Source of the DNA: Corythucha ciliata
Lineage: Eukaryota; Arthropoda; Insecta; Hemiptera; Tingidae
DNA: 64,000 bases
Direction of reading: 5' to 3'
Assembly: GCA_038030265.1 (NCBI GenBank)
Contig: CM075939.1
Location: 18,457,253-18,521,252, forward strand
The translations under genes and the position numbers were made by a program. The notes under the pieces are model-generated. The model did no database searches and had not been told where the DNA came from. It saw only the letters and a list, made by a program, of their open reading frames with translations. Position 1 is the first letter of the stretch, and the number at the start of each line of letters is the position of its first letter. This document shows, piece by piece, positions 44,159 through 54,285 of the stretch.

Positions 44159-44381
44159 TACAGGGTGTTCGAAAATTCGATGCTCAGCCGAAAACTGGTC
44201 ATAGTACAGCTGATTTGTGGTCGAAATCACTAAATTCAATTTTTCGGAATTCAGCTTGGTTTTCGAGTTATTCCACCATCTTTAATTTTTTCGCGGGGCT
44301 ATATTTGTTTTTGAAATACTTGCTCCCGGCCGCTGTAGAATCAATTCTAGCCCAAAACTAATTGGGTCATTCGAAAGAGCG
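44159..44381 (+). mobile_element. Left end of a CAGGGTG-terminus element, interrupted
   Basis: Begins TACAGGGTGTTCG. It appears to continue at 46319-46520 after the hAT-like insertion; the right terminus was not found. Confidence 0.4.
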
Positions 44382-46158
44382 TAGTGATGCACGAGACCGA
44401 GACCGAGACGAGACTTGAGTGGTCTCGGTCTCGGTCTCGCTCATGAAAAGTCGGTCTCGTCTCGGTCTCGGTCATGAAAAGTCGGTCTCGTCTCGGCTTC
44501 GAAAGTCTCGGTCTCGAAAGTCTCGGTTTCGTCTCGAAAAGTTAAAGGCGCGAATTCAAAGTATGTGTGATATTAGTGACGAGTGATCCTATTCTCGCCT
44601 CAATGATTACATATGACGACGATAGATGAATTTATACTTTGCTTTCCTTCCTTTGGTGGCTCGTGGCACGAAGGGAGATAAGTGATACACTACTGATTAA
44701 TGACCAAAGAGCTTTGTAATTGCCCCAAAATAGAATCGTGCCTTTAAAACAATCGTCACACTGAGAACGTGAAAGGGGAACAGTTGGGAATTCAACGAGA
44801 TCAACTCAAAATCTCGCACATGCCAACTCATTTAGTTCAAGCAAGAGACTTCCCTTCCCAGACACGACGAGGCAGAGGTGCACAATCCCCCCCTCATACA
44901 TCAGACCCTCCTTCGACTGGCAATGTTAGTTGAAAAAAAAAAAAAAAAAAAATTGAAATCGGTGTCGAGGTTCCCTTGCACTAAGCAGCCTGGCCGCGGC
45001 AGCCAGTTGGCTGCTGTGCAGTTGGGCTTGTCCTAGTGGCTGCCCCAGCCTGAAACTCTTTGCTGCCTAGTGCGCGGGCAACCATAGGTTGCATTGTATT
45101 TCACCGGCCCCCCGGGAACCCTAACCTATTTTTTTTATTACGATACCTAGGCATGAAGGAGCTTTTAACGAACGAGGAACGATGTTTGTGACACGAGAAG
45201 AAGTCGAGTGCCATCATCGGTAGAGTTTGTAGTGCGATTATACGCCTCAGGATCGTGCGCTTTTTTTTTACCTTCGATCGTTCAAAGCCTTTTAAAGCCA
45301 ATTAGGTTCATAATTATTTAATTTAAGGGTTCAGTAAAGTCTCCCATTTGCCACACAACTTCATTCCAGAGAAATAAAAAAGAAGAAACAAAAGAAGCGC
45401 GTAAGATGAAAGCGGGCTTCCCTGCCTAAATTCTTCTACCAACTCACCAACATAATCAACTGACATTGACTTTTTTGGGTTATAATTTTTACCGTTCCAC
45501 TCATCCTTCACCCATCATTCATCGTGCTTAAAGACCTGGTAATGAGTTAACTCATTTACCGTGAACTCTTTACCGCACGGCGTGTGTAAAGTAGGAAACA
45601 CTTCTTTAAGAATGATCTTAGGAATAATGGATTACACGCCTAGGCAAGAAAGCGATTTTTTCGAGGCCGAAAGAAAAAATTGGACGGGCGAGGCGTAGCC
45701 CCCGCCCCACCAAATCCCCAAAATCAGTTTTTTGACGCGGTGTGTACAGTATTTTTTTATTAAAACATGGGCTGATTTTTTGGGTCACGGCGATAAAGTG
45801 AAAGTTTTATTTCCTAGGCTCTAAAATAATCAGTTGTTTTCAAAAAAATAGTATTATACATATAACGAGACACGCAAGTGCCATTTTACTTGCGACTACG
45901 TTGTTTGGCTGGCGAGGCAAAGCCGAGTCGGCTAAATGAATACGAGCAAGTGAATTGAGGTCTGCACGATATTTTTCGCGAGACAAGTAAAATAATAGTA
46001 TATTTCACAACAAGTGAGGGAAGTGGAGTTTTACCTGCGAGTTGTGTTGTCCACCCCTTGGATCCACCACATCTCGGAGGCCCATAACACAATAGCAGTC
46101 TCGACATGAAACAAGGTCATTTCATTGTTAAAATGTTCTGTATTCATAAATGAGCCAT

Positions 46159-46211
<53 letters not shown>

Positions 46212-46318
46212 ATTCTTCCGAGACCAGTCTCGGTCTCGGCTCGAGACCAGAACACTTGGTCCTTGGTCTCGGTCTCATACCAGAAATGATGGTCTGGTCT
46301 CGGTCTCGTGCATCACTA
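44382..46318. mobile_element. hAT-like non-autonomous element with GGTCTC-rich ends
   Basis: Both ends carry TAGTGATGCACGAGACC as inverted repeats. This TAGTG-type end is usual for hAT elements. Inside each end lie many GAGACC/GGTCTC copies (44390-44540 and 46222-46310). The body (44550-46160) has no transposase. The expected 8 bp duplication is not evident (AAAGAGCG against CTTATGCC). Confidence 0.65.
46161..46209 (+). repeat. Poly-T run of 49 bases
   Basis: Uninterrupted T run inside the hAT-like element; its length is likely to vary or be mis-assembled. Confidence 0.95.
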
Positions 46319-46937
46319 CTTATGCCAGTTTTTTCGACAAAAAACGTCGAAATACGAAAAATGTTTACTACTACACCCGCCGTAACTCTCGAACCGTTCA
46401 CTCAAGTAAGATTATCTCAGGGATCATTTTTGTTGGCGATTTGAGGAAGATTATTTTTGTAAACGCTCATTTTCACGCTAAACCTCATAGATTTCGAAAT
46501 ACTGGAACAAAATAAGAATTTACTAACTTATTACCCCCTCCCACCCAAACCCATAGCTCCAAATGGTGGAACTTTTTACCAATCAATATGTGGGTTGTGA
46601 GGAACACTTTGGCGTTGAAAGGAAACTTTCTCTTTGGATGTTGGGGTTTAGGTCTATTTGCACCGTACTAATACACAACTGACAACGTTGAAACCAATTT
46701 CATGAAGTTTCGTGATTATGCTGTACAAAATATCGGCTGTCATCGTTTGTCCAAACTTCATGAAGACATGCTGCTTCCAAGAGCTCAATAAACCTCTTGC
46801 CATGACCACCTGTACGTAATTGTGCGGACCAACTACCTCATCCCTTCTTTCGTCATATTTGTACATGCGTACTTCGCCTAGAAGAAAACGTACGCATTAA
46901 TAAAAATATTCGTTTAATAATCAATATGCATATTTAC

Positions 46938-47136
46938 CTTCATTTCGTCGAACTGCAGAGTTATCAGCTTGTCTTTGGGTGACAAATTATGACCCACTGA
47001 TTTCATGATGGTTAACTTCCCTTTCATCACTCCTTCTTCCATAATAAACTTGTTTGCGTAATTCCGAATAGTACTTTCACAAGGTAGAGGAAACCCCAAT
47101 TCTCTAAGCCGAGTATAGGCCCTTGTACCCATGTAC
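46938..47136 (-). pseudogene. P-like gene, exon 3
   Basis: Acceptor ATTTTTCAG before 47136 and donor AAG|GTAAAT after 46938. It encodes the MGTRAYTRLRELGFPLP region and the FDEM block with catalytic Asp. Confidence 0.8.
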
Positions 47137-47727
47137 CTGAAAAATAGTTGTAAGCCGATTTAATACAACGAACATACAAGTCGGATACACGGAATATTAT
47201 TTGTACGTCATTGGTTGATTTATTTAGTAAAATGGATGATTCGTGACTATTTCTGTGACAGGAATGACTATAACCCCCACAATTCATTATTACTATTATT
47301 ATACAGGAAACGCTTATCAGTATTTTTGAAAAGGACACTTCGAAGATGTTTTTATGAATCACGGGTTGTCCGTACACACAGATTTAGTGTGGACAAACGA
47401 AGATTGACTTTTTTTGGGGGGAAAAAATAAATCCCCGATTTGCACGACTTTGAGCCTCATTTGAGGCCACATAAAATAGTTAACGTCTATCGAAAATGGC
47501 TAATCCTGACAGGAAATAGTGTGCTCTTTCCGAAACCATCACCAAAAGTTGCAAAAATTCAAATTGAAGGCGAGTTTTTCGCAGTTAGTTGAAAAAAATT
47601 ATGTAAGCCTTAAAAATCGTTAGAAAAATCATATCTCGAAGGGTTTTGATTTTCGGACCACGGTGTATATGGTGATTTCGGTCGCAAATGAGGTCTACTT
47701 TCACCCAAATTGTTTTGTCACACTTAT

Positions 47728-47842
47728 TGTTTTATTATCAAGAAATGCCGGAGACGTTTAACGAAATTTTACTTTCTTTTATTTTAAATCCAAAACAAAC
47801 AACAACCCCCCACCGATCATGTGTCAATTTAATATTAACACA
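47728..47842 (-). repeat. 3' LTR, 115 bp (young Mag-like element)
   Basis: Minus strand TGTGTTAATATT... to ...ATAATAAAACA. Preceded by the purine tract AAAGAAAGGGAAA (47843-47855). Confidence 0.95.
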
Positions 47843-47869
47843 TTTCCCTTTCTTTGAAAAATGGATTCG

Positions 47870-50800
47870 TCAATATCCAAAACGCATAGGCGGCCTCGAT
47901 CTCCGCCCACTCCTGGTTTTGTAGGAGACCACTTGCCATTCATCTGCAGCCTCTTCGTTATCTGGAAATTCTCTTGTGTCTTCGGGTTCAACTGCTCGTC
48001 CCGCCTCTCTTCCTTCATTTTCCTCCTGATCTTCAGGTTGCTTTCGTTGATCCTCTTTGCTTTGTTCTTCTCTTCTTTGTTCCTCTCTTCTTTGTTCCTC
48101 TTCTCTTTCTTCCTCTCTTCTTTCTTTCTCTCTTCTTTGTGCTGTCCCATGAGTTTCGTCGTAATTTTGTCTCCAAAAGAAATCCTCATCATCTTGTAAG
48201 GGTCGAGAAATTTCTCTCCGTTCGCAATTTTTGGACTTTTCGATGCTATTATAATACGGGGAATTCAACCGGGGCTTATTTTTCGAGGGTATCAAAGCGA
48301 CTCTATTTCTTTCAATCGTCCCAGATTCAGTAGAAACTATATATCGGCGAACTGCGTCCTTTGATTTGGAAGACACTGTACCGAATTTATTTTTGTCTTT
48401 GATGAAAACTTCCTCTCCCGGTATTAACTCCCTCAGTTCCCGACTTGAATGCCTTTGATCGAACCAAGTTTTAGTTTTGATGACATGTTTGTTGAAATTT
48501 CTTCGAAACAAATCGAGATCAGGCCATTTTGGTTCAAGCAATTCTGGGTCTATTGGTAGCGTTCGTCTCATACGGCGTCCCATAAGCAACTCTGATGGCG
48601 ACAATTGCTGAATTTGAGGCGAGGAGCGATACGCCAGTAAAGCGATTTGTAAATCGGTTGATTTCAGAACCATGTTTTTGGCAATGTGAACCATCGCCTC
48701 GGCGAAACCATTAGCCTGCGAATGTTTTGGACTGCAATGAACAACAGTAAACCCCATTTCTTTCCCAAACTTTTTCATTTGGAATGAAGTCAGATTACTA
48801 CCAGCGTCACACCTTATTGTTTCTGGAACCCCAAACTGAGAAAATAATTGTTTTAGGTAACTGATTACATCTTCTGTTCTCATTTGTCGAGGAAACCGAC
48901 GAATATCCAAGTATTTCGAAAAGAAATCTCCCACTACCAAATACCAGATCCCTTTTGCCTTGAAGAAATCCATGGCTAGAGATTGCCATGGTCGATCGGG
49001 CAGTGTAGACGGTAAAAGAGGTTCCGGCCTTTGAACCCTCGTCGTAGCACATTTACGACAGTTTGATACTTTTTCTCTTATGTTTTGGGTAATAGCTGGC
49101 CACCAAACACATTGCTTTGCTCTCTCTATGCATTTCGATTCCCCACCATGGCCATCATTGTGAATACGGTTCAAAATTTCAACTTGAAGCTTAGGTGGAA
49201 CTACGCATCGATTCTTATACTTAATTAAGCCCTCCTTAATCCAAAGATCGTTTTTGAACTTTGAATAGGGAATAGTTCGAAAATCAGGAGTCTTTGGCCA
49301 GTCATTCTTGATATACGTTGTTAGCATTCCGAAAATTGGGTCACTTTCTTGGCCTTTTAAAAACTGAGCCATTCTGACATCGCTAACATTGGCATTAAAA
49401 ACTTGGTCAACGAAAATTTCAATGTCTGCATCGTTAAGTACATCATCATTGCTATCATTTTCAAGATTTCGAGGGGCACGAGAAAGAGTATCGGGAATAT
49501 AAAATTCCTTTCCAGACACATATTCCATTTTGTAGTTGAATTTGAGCATTCGCATCCTCATGCGTTGGATTCTGGCACTCAAATCCGCTAGAGGTTTTTT
49601 CCCAAACAAGGTCACCAGAGGTTTGTTGTCAGTGCGCAACACAAAAGGTGCCCCAATCAAAAGGTCTTCGAATTTTTCGCAAGCGAAAACGAGTCCCAAG
49701 GCTTCTCGTTCAAGATTTGAATACCGTTTCTCAGTATTAGTCAAACTCCTTGACGCGTATTGGACCGGTTTCCAACAGTTTCCCGCCTTTTGTTCCAAAA
49801 CCGCCCCTAACCCCATTAAACTGGCATCAGCAGACACTCTGATAGGCAAGTTTGGATTGTAAAATGCTAGTAGGGGCGCTGAACACAGCATGTTTTTTAT
49901 ACGATTGAAGGCTTCGTCATGGCACTTATCCCAAATCCAGTACCTGCCTTTCTTTAAGAGGTCTCTCAAGGGTTCGGTTTCGTTACTGAGTCTTGGGAAA
50001 AATTTTGCGTGGTAATTAAGCATGCCAAAAAAACGTCTCAGAGCGGACAAATCTGTAGGGCGAGGAAGGGTCTTAATAGCTTCCAGTTTCTCGGTATCTG
50101 GTTTAATTCCATTTTCCGAAACTATGTGGCCCAAGAACTTGACCTCATTGACTGCAAATACACATTTTCCCTCGTTTAATGTGACCCCTTCTTCAGCTAG
50201 TCTGGTCAATACCTTGTGTAATCTTTCATCGTGCTCTTCTTTATTTTTTCCAAATATTAATGTATCATCTAAGAGGGTTAGAACACCTGGGATTCCCTTG
50301 AGAATACTGGTCATGGTCCTGTGATAAAATTCTGGTGCGCTAGAGATTCCCATCGGCAATCTCTTGAAAACAAAACGCCCGTATGGAGTTAAAAAAGATG
50401 TTAGCTTGGAAGAATGTTCGTCTAGTTTGATCTGAAAATAACCACTTCGACAGTCTATTTTTGAAAATATCTTTGCACCAGAGAGTTGATGCAAAATGTC
50501 ATTTACTCCAGAGAGAATCACGCGCTCTCTTTTTATTGCTTGATTTAAGTACGAATAATTAACACATATCCGGACCTCGTCACCACCTGGTTTTGGGACC
50601 ACGACCATTCCAGCTACCCAGTCAGTAGGTTCTTCGATTGGAGCAATAATCCCGTTTTCTTCCATTCTTTTAAGCTCTTTTTCTGTTTGGCTCCTTAGCT
50701 GAATTGGGAGCCTACGAGGAGCACTAATAGCATAGGGTTTGCAGCCCTCTTTCAATTTAATTGAATAAGAGTAATTCATCACACCGATCCCACTAAAAAG

Positions 50801-51574
50801 TTGAGGAAACAGCGATTTATAATATTCACTGGGTGTATTTCTCGCAACAGAGTCGATTCGCCCTAAAATACCAAGCTTTTCAATCGCAGGACGACCTAGT
50901 AATGGTTGTTGACAACCTCTCAACACATAAATGTAGTCTCTAATTTTTTTCTTTTTGAGAGCTATATCTACAGCGAATTTTCCCGCTATGTTTAGTACAT
51001 TTTTCCCGGGGCCAAGGAAAGTAGAATTTACCTTTTCCAGGCTATAATTTCGCCGGAACAAGTTATTGAAATCATTTTCGGAAATAATTGACACATCCGC
51101 TCCCGTGTCAATTCGAAACTTCAGGATTTTGGAACCAATAGTCAAGTCTACCTCCCAGTTCTGATTTCTATTTGTTTTGATGGAACTTATTTCAATCAGC
51201 CCCAGATTATAATGTGATTTTTCGCGAAAATCGTCAGTTTGATTGTCAGAAACGTGGTTTACTTTTTTTGTTCGACAAACTGAGGAGAAATGACCAATCA
51301 AATTGCACTTAAAACACCGAGCTTTTGTCGCCGGGCATTCTTTACCACTATGATAAGTATTGCCACACTTACCACACTTCTGAGCAAGGCCTTGTCTTGC
51401 AGATGATTTTGTTCTCAAGGAATTGATTTCCTGACCTGGATCTTCAGAATGAATTACAGCTTGTTGTTCTCGAATTTTTTCTGCCTGTTTTATTCTTTCT
51501 TCCATGACTCGTAGAGGTAGCGTAGAATGAGTAATCTCAGTCTGTAGAAGTTCGGACAAACGTACGTCTGACAT
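47870..51574 (-). CDS. pol: Pol (with Gag nucleocapsid) of the young Mag-like element
   Basis: 1234 residues from the first Met, intact. Two CCHC knuckles (C67-C80 and C87-C100) belong to nucleocapsid. The retropepsin active site DTGAD is at 156-160. RT follows with ICVNYSYLN and the catalytic LLDD at 434-437. RNase H has SADASLMGLGAVLE near 570. The integrase has an HHCC zinc domain (HNDGHGGES...CRKC) and a core with D, D (CDAGSNL) and E (NGFAEAMV). The tail from about residue 1150 is an Arg/Glu/Gln-rich repeat (REEQ-type units) before a TRSGR end. All catalytic residues are present. The frame is also open upstream of the Met and meets the gag frame near 51640. It copies and inserts the element. 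Confidence 0.92.
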   Translation of the reverse strand: MSDVRLSELLQTEITHSTLPLRVMEERIKQAEKIREQQAVIHSEDPGQEINSLRTKSSARQGLAQKCGKCGNTYHSGKECPATKARCFKCNLIGHFSSVCRTKKVNHVSDNQTDDFREKSHYNLGLIEISSIKTNRNQNWEVDLTIGSKILKFRIDTGADVSIISENDFNNLFRRNYSLEKVNSTFLGPGKNVLNIAGKFAVDIALKKKKIRDYIYVLRGCQQPLLGRPAIEKLGILGRIDSVARNTPSEYYKSLFPQLFSGIGVMNYSYSIKLKEGCKPYAISAPRRLPIQLRSQTEKELKRMEENGIIAPIEEPTDWVAGMVVVPKPGGDEVRICVNYSYLNQAIKRERVILSGVNDILHQLSGAKIFSKIDCRSGYFQIKLDEHSSKLTSFLTPYGRFVFKRLPMGISSAPEFYHRTMTSILKGIPGVLTLLDDTLIFGKNKEEHDERLHKVLTRLAEEGVTLNEGKCVFAVNEVKFLGHIVSENGIKPDTEKLEAIKTLPRPTDLSALRRFFGMLNYHAKFFPRLSNETEPLRDLLKKGRYWIWDKCHDEAFNRIKNMLCSAPLLAFYNPNLPIRVSADASLMGLGAVLEQKAGNCWKPVQYASRSLTNTEKRYSNLEREALGLVFACEKFEDLLIGAPFVLRTDNKPLVTLFGKKPLADLSARIQRMRMRMLKFNYKMEYVSGKEFYIPDTLSRAPRNLENDSNDDVLNDADIEIFVDQVFNANVSDVRMAQFLKGQESDPIFGMLTTYIKNDWPKTPDFRTIPYSKFKNDLWIKEGLIKYKNRCVVPPKLQVEILNRIHNDGHGGESKCIERAKQCVWWPAITQNIREKVSNCRKCATTRVQRPEPLLPSTLPDRPWQSLAMDFFKAKGIWYLVVGDFFSKYLDIRRFPRQMRTEDVISYLKQLFSQFGVPETIRCDAGSNLTSFQMKKFGKEMGFTVVHCSPKHSQANGFAEAMVHIAKNMVLKSTDLQIALLAYRSSPQIQQLSPSELLMGRRMRRTLPIDPELLEPKWPDLDLFRRNFNKHVIKTKTWFDQRHSSRELRELIPGEEVFIKDKNKFGTVSSKSKDAVRRYIVSTESGTIERNRVALIPSKNKPRLNSPYYNSIEKSKNCERREISRPLQDDEDFFWRQNYDETHGTAQRREKERREEEREEEQRREEQRREEQSKEDQRKQPEDQEENEGREAGRAVEPEDTREFPDNEEAADEWQVVSYKTRSGRRSRPPMRFGY

Positions 51575-51612
51575 TCCCTGTAGAATCTTGTGTAAAATTA
51601 AGTCATCCTTCG

Positions 51613-52074
51613 TCAGGTTTTCAAAATTGCAATTCCGAGGATAGCATGCAATTCATTGATGAAGTGTTCCACCGGTTCTCCTGCTTGTTGTTTACGAGCA
51701 AAAAATTGTGTTCTTTCGAAAACGAGATTTGTTTTCCCCGCGAAGTGACGAGCGAACTTTTCCAAAACGATCGCGTAATTGTCTTTTTCTTCGTCGTTTA
51801 AATCGAAACGCAAGTACAATTCTTCTGAGTCTTCACCAAGGGCCAGCAGAAGTTGATTTACTTGGTAACTTTCGGGCATAACATTTAGGAATGTTGCGAT
51901 CCTGTATCGTTGCCATCTCGTAGACCATTTCTCCCAATTCGGATTACTGACGTCGATATTACCCGGGAGCGAAGCAGCATTTGGTCGATACGTAGAAATG
52001 TCATGCACAGCCGAGGTTGGAGGCAAGCCTCTGCTCGGCTCTAGTAGGTTTCCGCCATTTTCACCTGGCATCAT
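51613..52074 (-). CDS. gag: Gag capsid part of the young Mag-like element
   Basis: 153 residues from ATG 52074 (a second ATG follows at 52071) with NWEKWSTRWQRYRIATFL, the capsid segment typical of Mag/K02A2.6-like elements. It then leaves the conserved frame near 51640 and stops at 51613. The conserved continuation is in the -1 frame, open and joined to pol. The switch is in mid-capsid, not at a usual gag-pol junction, and not in a homopolymer. This looks like a one-base deletion, though -1 frameshifting cannot be excluded. Confidence 0.8.
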   Translation of the reverse strand: MMPGENGGNLLEPSRGLPPTSAVHDISTYRPNAASLPGNIDVSNPNWEKWSTRWQRYRIATFLNVMPESYQVNQLLLALGEDSEELYLRFDLNDEEKDNYAIVLEKFARHFAGKTNLVFERTQFFARKQQAGEPVEHFINELHAILGIAILKT

Positions 52075-52188
52075 GTTTTATTATCAAGAAATGCCGGAGA
52101 CGTTTAACGAAATTTTACTTTCTTTTATTTTAAATCCAAAACAAACAACAACCCCCCACCGATCATGTGTCAATTTAATATTAACACA
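52074..52188 (-). repeat. 5' LTR, 115 bp (young Mag-like element)
   Basis: Identical to 47728-47842 as read. Its last base is also the A of the first gag ATG. The sequence after it (TGATGCCAGGTGAAAATGG) has no standard TGG-type primer site. Confidence 0.95.
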
Positions 52189-52560
52189 CTTATCCCCTTC
52201 CACCCTGTATTTACGGGTGATTACTCGACCCCCAAGTAGACCCGGGTAGTGGACCCTCGTCTACTGACGATCTGATTTCCTTTCTGATTTATGCACTAAT
52301 TATGGTTTTTAAAGACTCATTTCAATCTCCGAGAAATTCCACATACGCAACAGCATTCCTTTTTTTCAAATAAGTCGGCGGAAGATCGGTAGGTTTAAAG
52401 TAACTTCGGGGACGAAATTTGAAAAAAAAATATACGATGTAAACGAGGCTTTAAAAACCAGGGTTTGTGCAGAAATAAGGCGAGAAAGTTCACGCCGAGT
52501 AGTAGACGAGGGAAAGGGGGGGGGGGTCGAGGAATCATCACTGCAGCCTGCAGCTCCCCC
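52189..52560. other. Remaining intron of the P-like gene
   Basis: Non-coding, with a G-run at about 52517-52526. Nothing else recognised. Confidence 0.4.
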
Positions 52561-52591
52561 TTACTTGAGTTGTAATTTAGTCAAATTTTAC

Positions 52592-52785
52592 CTCAGTGTG
52601 AATGCTTGGTTGAAGTCTTGATTTGTCCACGTTGCTTTACTTTTGGTTCCAATCAAAATGTCCAACTGGTTGTAGCTGAAGAGCTTTGATAATGACTTCT
52701 TCAGACTATTCAGTTCATGAAGGGCTTCGTCAAGATGAGCCTGTGTCTGATCTCTCATTTGCAGCTGACCTTTTAGATTTGTTAT
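52592..52785 (-). pseudogene. P-like gene, exon 2
   Basis: Acceptor TTCTAG before 52785 and donor CTGAG|GTAAAA after 52592. About 65 codons, open, with a Leu/Lys heptad pattern. It joins exon 3 across the LTR insertion in a consistent phase (AG|G). Confidence 0.8.
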
Positions 52786-53376
52786 CTAGAACGACAAAAA
52801 TCCATTAATATGACCACGAATACTTTCATAAATCGTTGAATACTAAGACATGAGGGATAATAACAATTATTCAAATTATACTAGGTATAAATATGATTGA
52901 TATACAAACCTCACAGTAGTTAATCTCTTCAATAGGCTCTGGATCACTTTCTGTGTTTTTCTCTGACACCGCTGTTGGTGTATCATACAATTGCTCTACA
53001 ATTTTTCCATCTGGGGTCAAAGATTGCACGCTAGGGATTGCTGAAGTTTTCAATTTCTTTCTCGGAGGCAAACCCATCAGTTCATGCTGCAAATCTCTTT
53101 CATAGTCGTCATTTGAAAAATGTTCAGAGCACACGTAACTCGAGCTGGGTTTCCATTCTCTCTCTCGTCTAGCGAGGTGAACCCATTTTGCTCTTAATGC
53201 AGCTTTTTGGGGAAAAATGGTGCATCACATTAACGCCTTTTTGACGAGTTTTCAAACGGCTGTTACGGCACGTTAGTACGGCGCACCGGGTACCAGGCAT
53301 CTGGATTAAGATAGTAAAAATTAGGAATCCGGAAAATTTAGTGTTTTTACTTATCGAATATTTTGTCTGACCAAAG

Positions 53377-53572
53377 GTGAGTTTGCACCTCAGTGTCCCG
53401 TTACACTTATATGTATTGCTTGAAATTGAGTGACAGGCCTGAATTACATTGGATTTAACCACGGCGTTCTTTAACACAAACTAGAAATGTTCGTCATTGT
53501 TTATACTCTGAAGCTGGTCAAGCAATTTATGTCCAGAGAGAAGTGTTACGGGGCACTTCGTTGTAACGCACC
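53377..53572. mobile_element. MITE upstream of the P-like gene (family shared with 59944)
   Basis: Inverted ends of about 35 bases (GGTG.GTTTGCACC...AGTG.CCCGTTACACTT). The interior shares TATTGCTTGAAATT and ATTTATGTC with the MITE at 59944-60121. It sits 77 bases before the transposase ATG. Confidence 0.65.
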
Positions 53573-53659
53573 ATACTCTACATTATAGTACAATTGAAAA
53601 AAAAAATGCGAATTTGATGTAGCTGTATGTATTATAAAGAGAAAAAAATCTAATAATAC

Positions 53660-54285
53660 TTATGGCGTTTTCTATTTCCCCAAAAAACTGCTCTGAAGTT
53701 ACTCCAGCGCTGCTCTGATAGGGTTTAAGGCGATCCATTTGCCATTAGAGCCGCCGTGGAGCAACTTGTAGTGAGTTCTATTTGCGATGTAGTCTCGCTG
53801 CGGAGCAACTCCAGAGAAACATTTATTGCTCCGGGAAATTTGACGGAACAATGGACACCTTGGAAGGTAATGTGATAACAAAAAACAAAACTTTGCTCAT
53901 TCCGGCTTTTATAATTAAATAACTTGTGATGTGTGAAGTTCAAAGTGATGAAATTAAACGCTAGAAGAAAATGTTTACGAGAGTACTACTTATTGCGAGC
54001 ACCAAGAGGACAATTTCTTTACCAATTAGGTACCCAATAATTGAACAAAACAAACTATTTTATTACTCCATCTCAAAGTGAAGCTCAGTTCGAAGAATCA
54101 GTTCACCTCGATATACCGAAAAAATGCATATGCTTCCCGACAAGAGATTTCGTTGGAATGTACATGACATTATCGATGGATAAAACGAATTTAATCTTGA
54201 AAAGATTTCTTACAAAGCATCTTACAAAAAGTGAGTTCGAATGTCAATGTGTTTCGTGTCACTCCTCACTCGTAGCTGAGTAGAG
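53660..54285 (+). repeat. Old dispersed repeat, copy 1
   Basis: Aligns in direct orientation to 55290-55935 with roughly three quarters identity by eye in the first 230 bases and less after. Shared blocks include GGCGATCCATTTGCCATTA and GTGAGTTCTATTTGC. The start ATGGCGTTTTCTATTT recurs inverted at 57091-57107. Confidence 0.6.

Larger units (their letters stand above)
47728..52188 (-). mobile_element. Young Mag-like Gypsy element inside a P-like gene intron
   Basis: 4461 bp with 115 bp LTRs that I read as identical (47728-47842 and 52074-52188), and a perfect 5 bp target duplication CTTAT (47723-47727, 52189-52193). Gag and Pol frames are on the minus strand. The only visible lesion is a frame switch inside gag near 51640. 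The LTRs are among the shortest for Gypsy elements and include AATAAA-type signals. It lies between intact donor and acceptor sites of the surrounding gene, in the same transcriptional orientation. Confidence 0.95.
46680..53300 (-). pseudogene. P-element/THAP-type transposase gene, four exons seen, broken
   Basis: Exon 1 (53300-52910) codes a THAP domain (CX4C near the start, then VCSEHF and an AIPS-type end); a frame change near 53225, at a T5C4 run, breaks it. Exon 2 (52785-52592) is coiled-coil-like and then carries WTNQDFNQAFTL, the segment before the catalytic domain. Exon 3 (47136-46938) has LPCESTIRNYANK and FDEMK, the first catalytic block of P-type transposases. Exon 4 (about 46883-46680) has VVGPHNYVQVVMARGL and GFNVVSCV. 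The exon 1/2 and 2/3 junctions agree in phase with GT-AG introns; exon 3/4 does not. Decayed coding continues to about 46560. The 3' part is missing. The intron between exons 2 and 3 contains the LTR element at 47728-52188. Confidence 0.82.

Noticed and set aside
45655..45930. Possible bacterial contamination (GGCGAGGCGTAGCC-like GC-rich patches)
   Set aside because: Too short, no coding match, and enclosed by the hAT-like element ends.
46031..46515. Frames with long Lys or Phe runs
   Set aside because: Produced by the 49-base poly-T tract and the GGTCTC repeats.
47861..48333. Plus-strand frames rich in Phe, Leu and Ser
   Set aside because: Reverse reading of the Arg/Glu-rich tail of the Mag-like pol.
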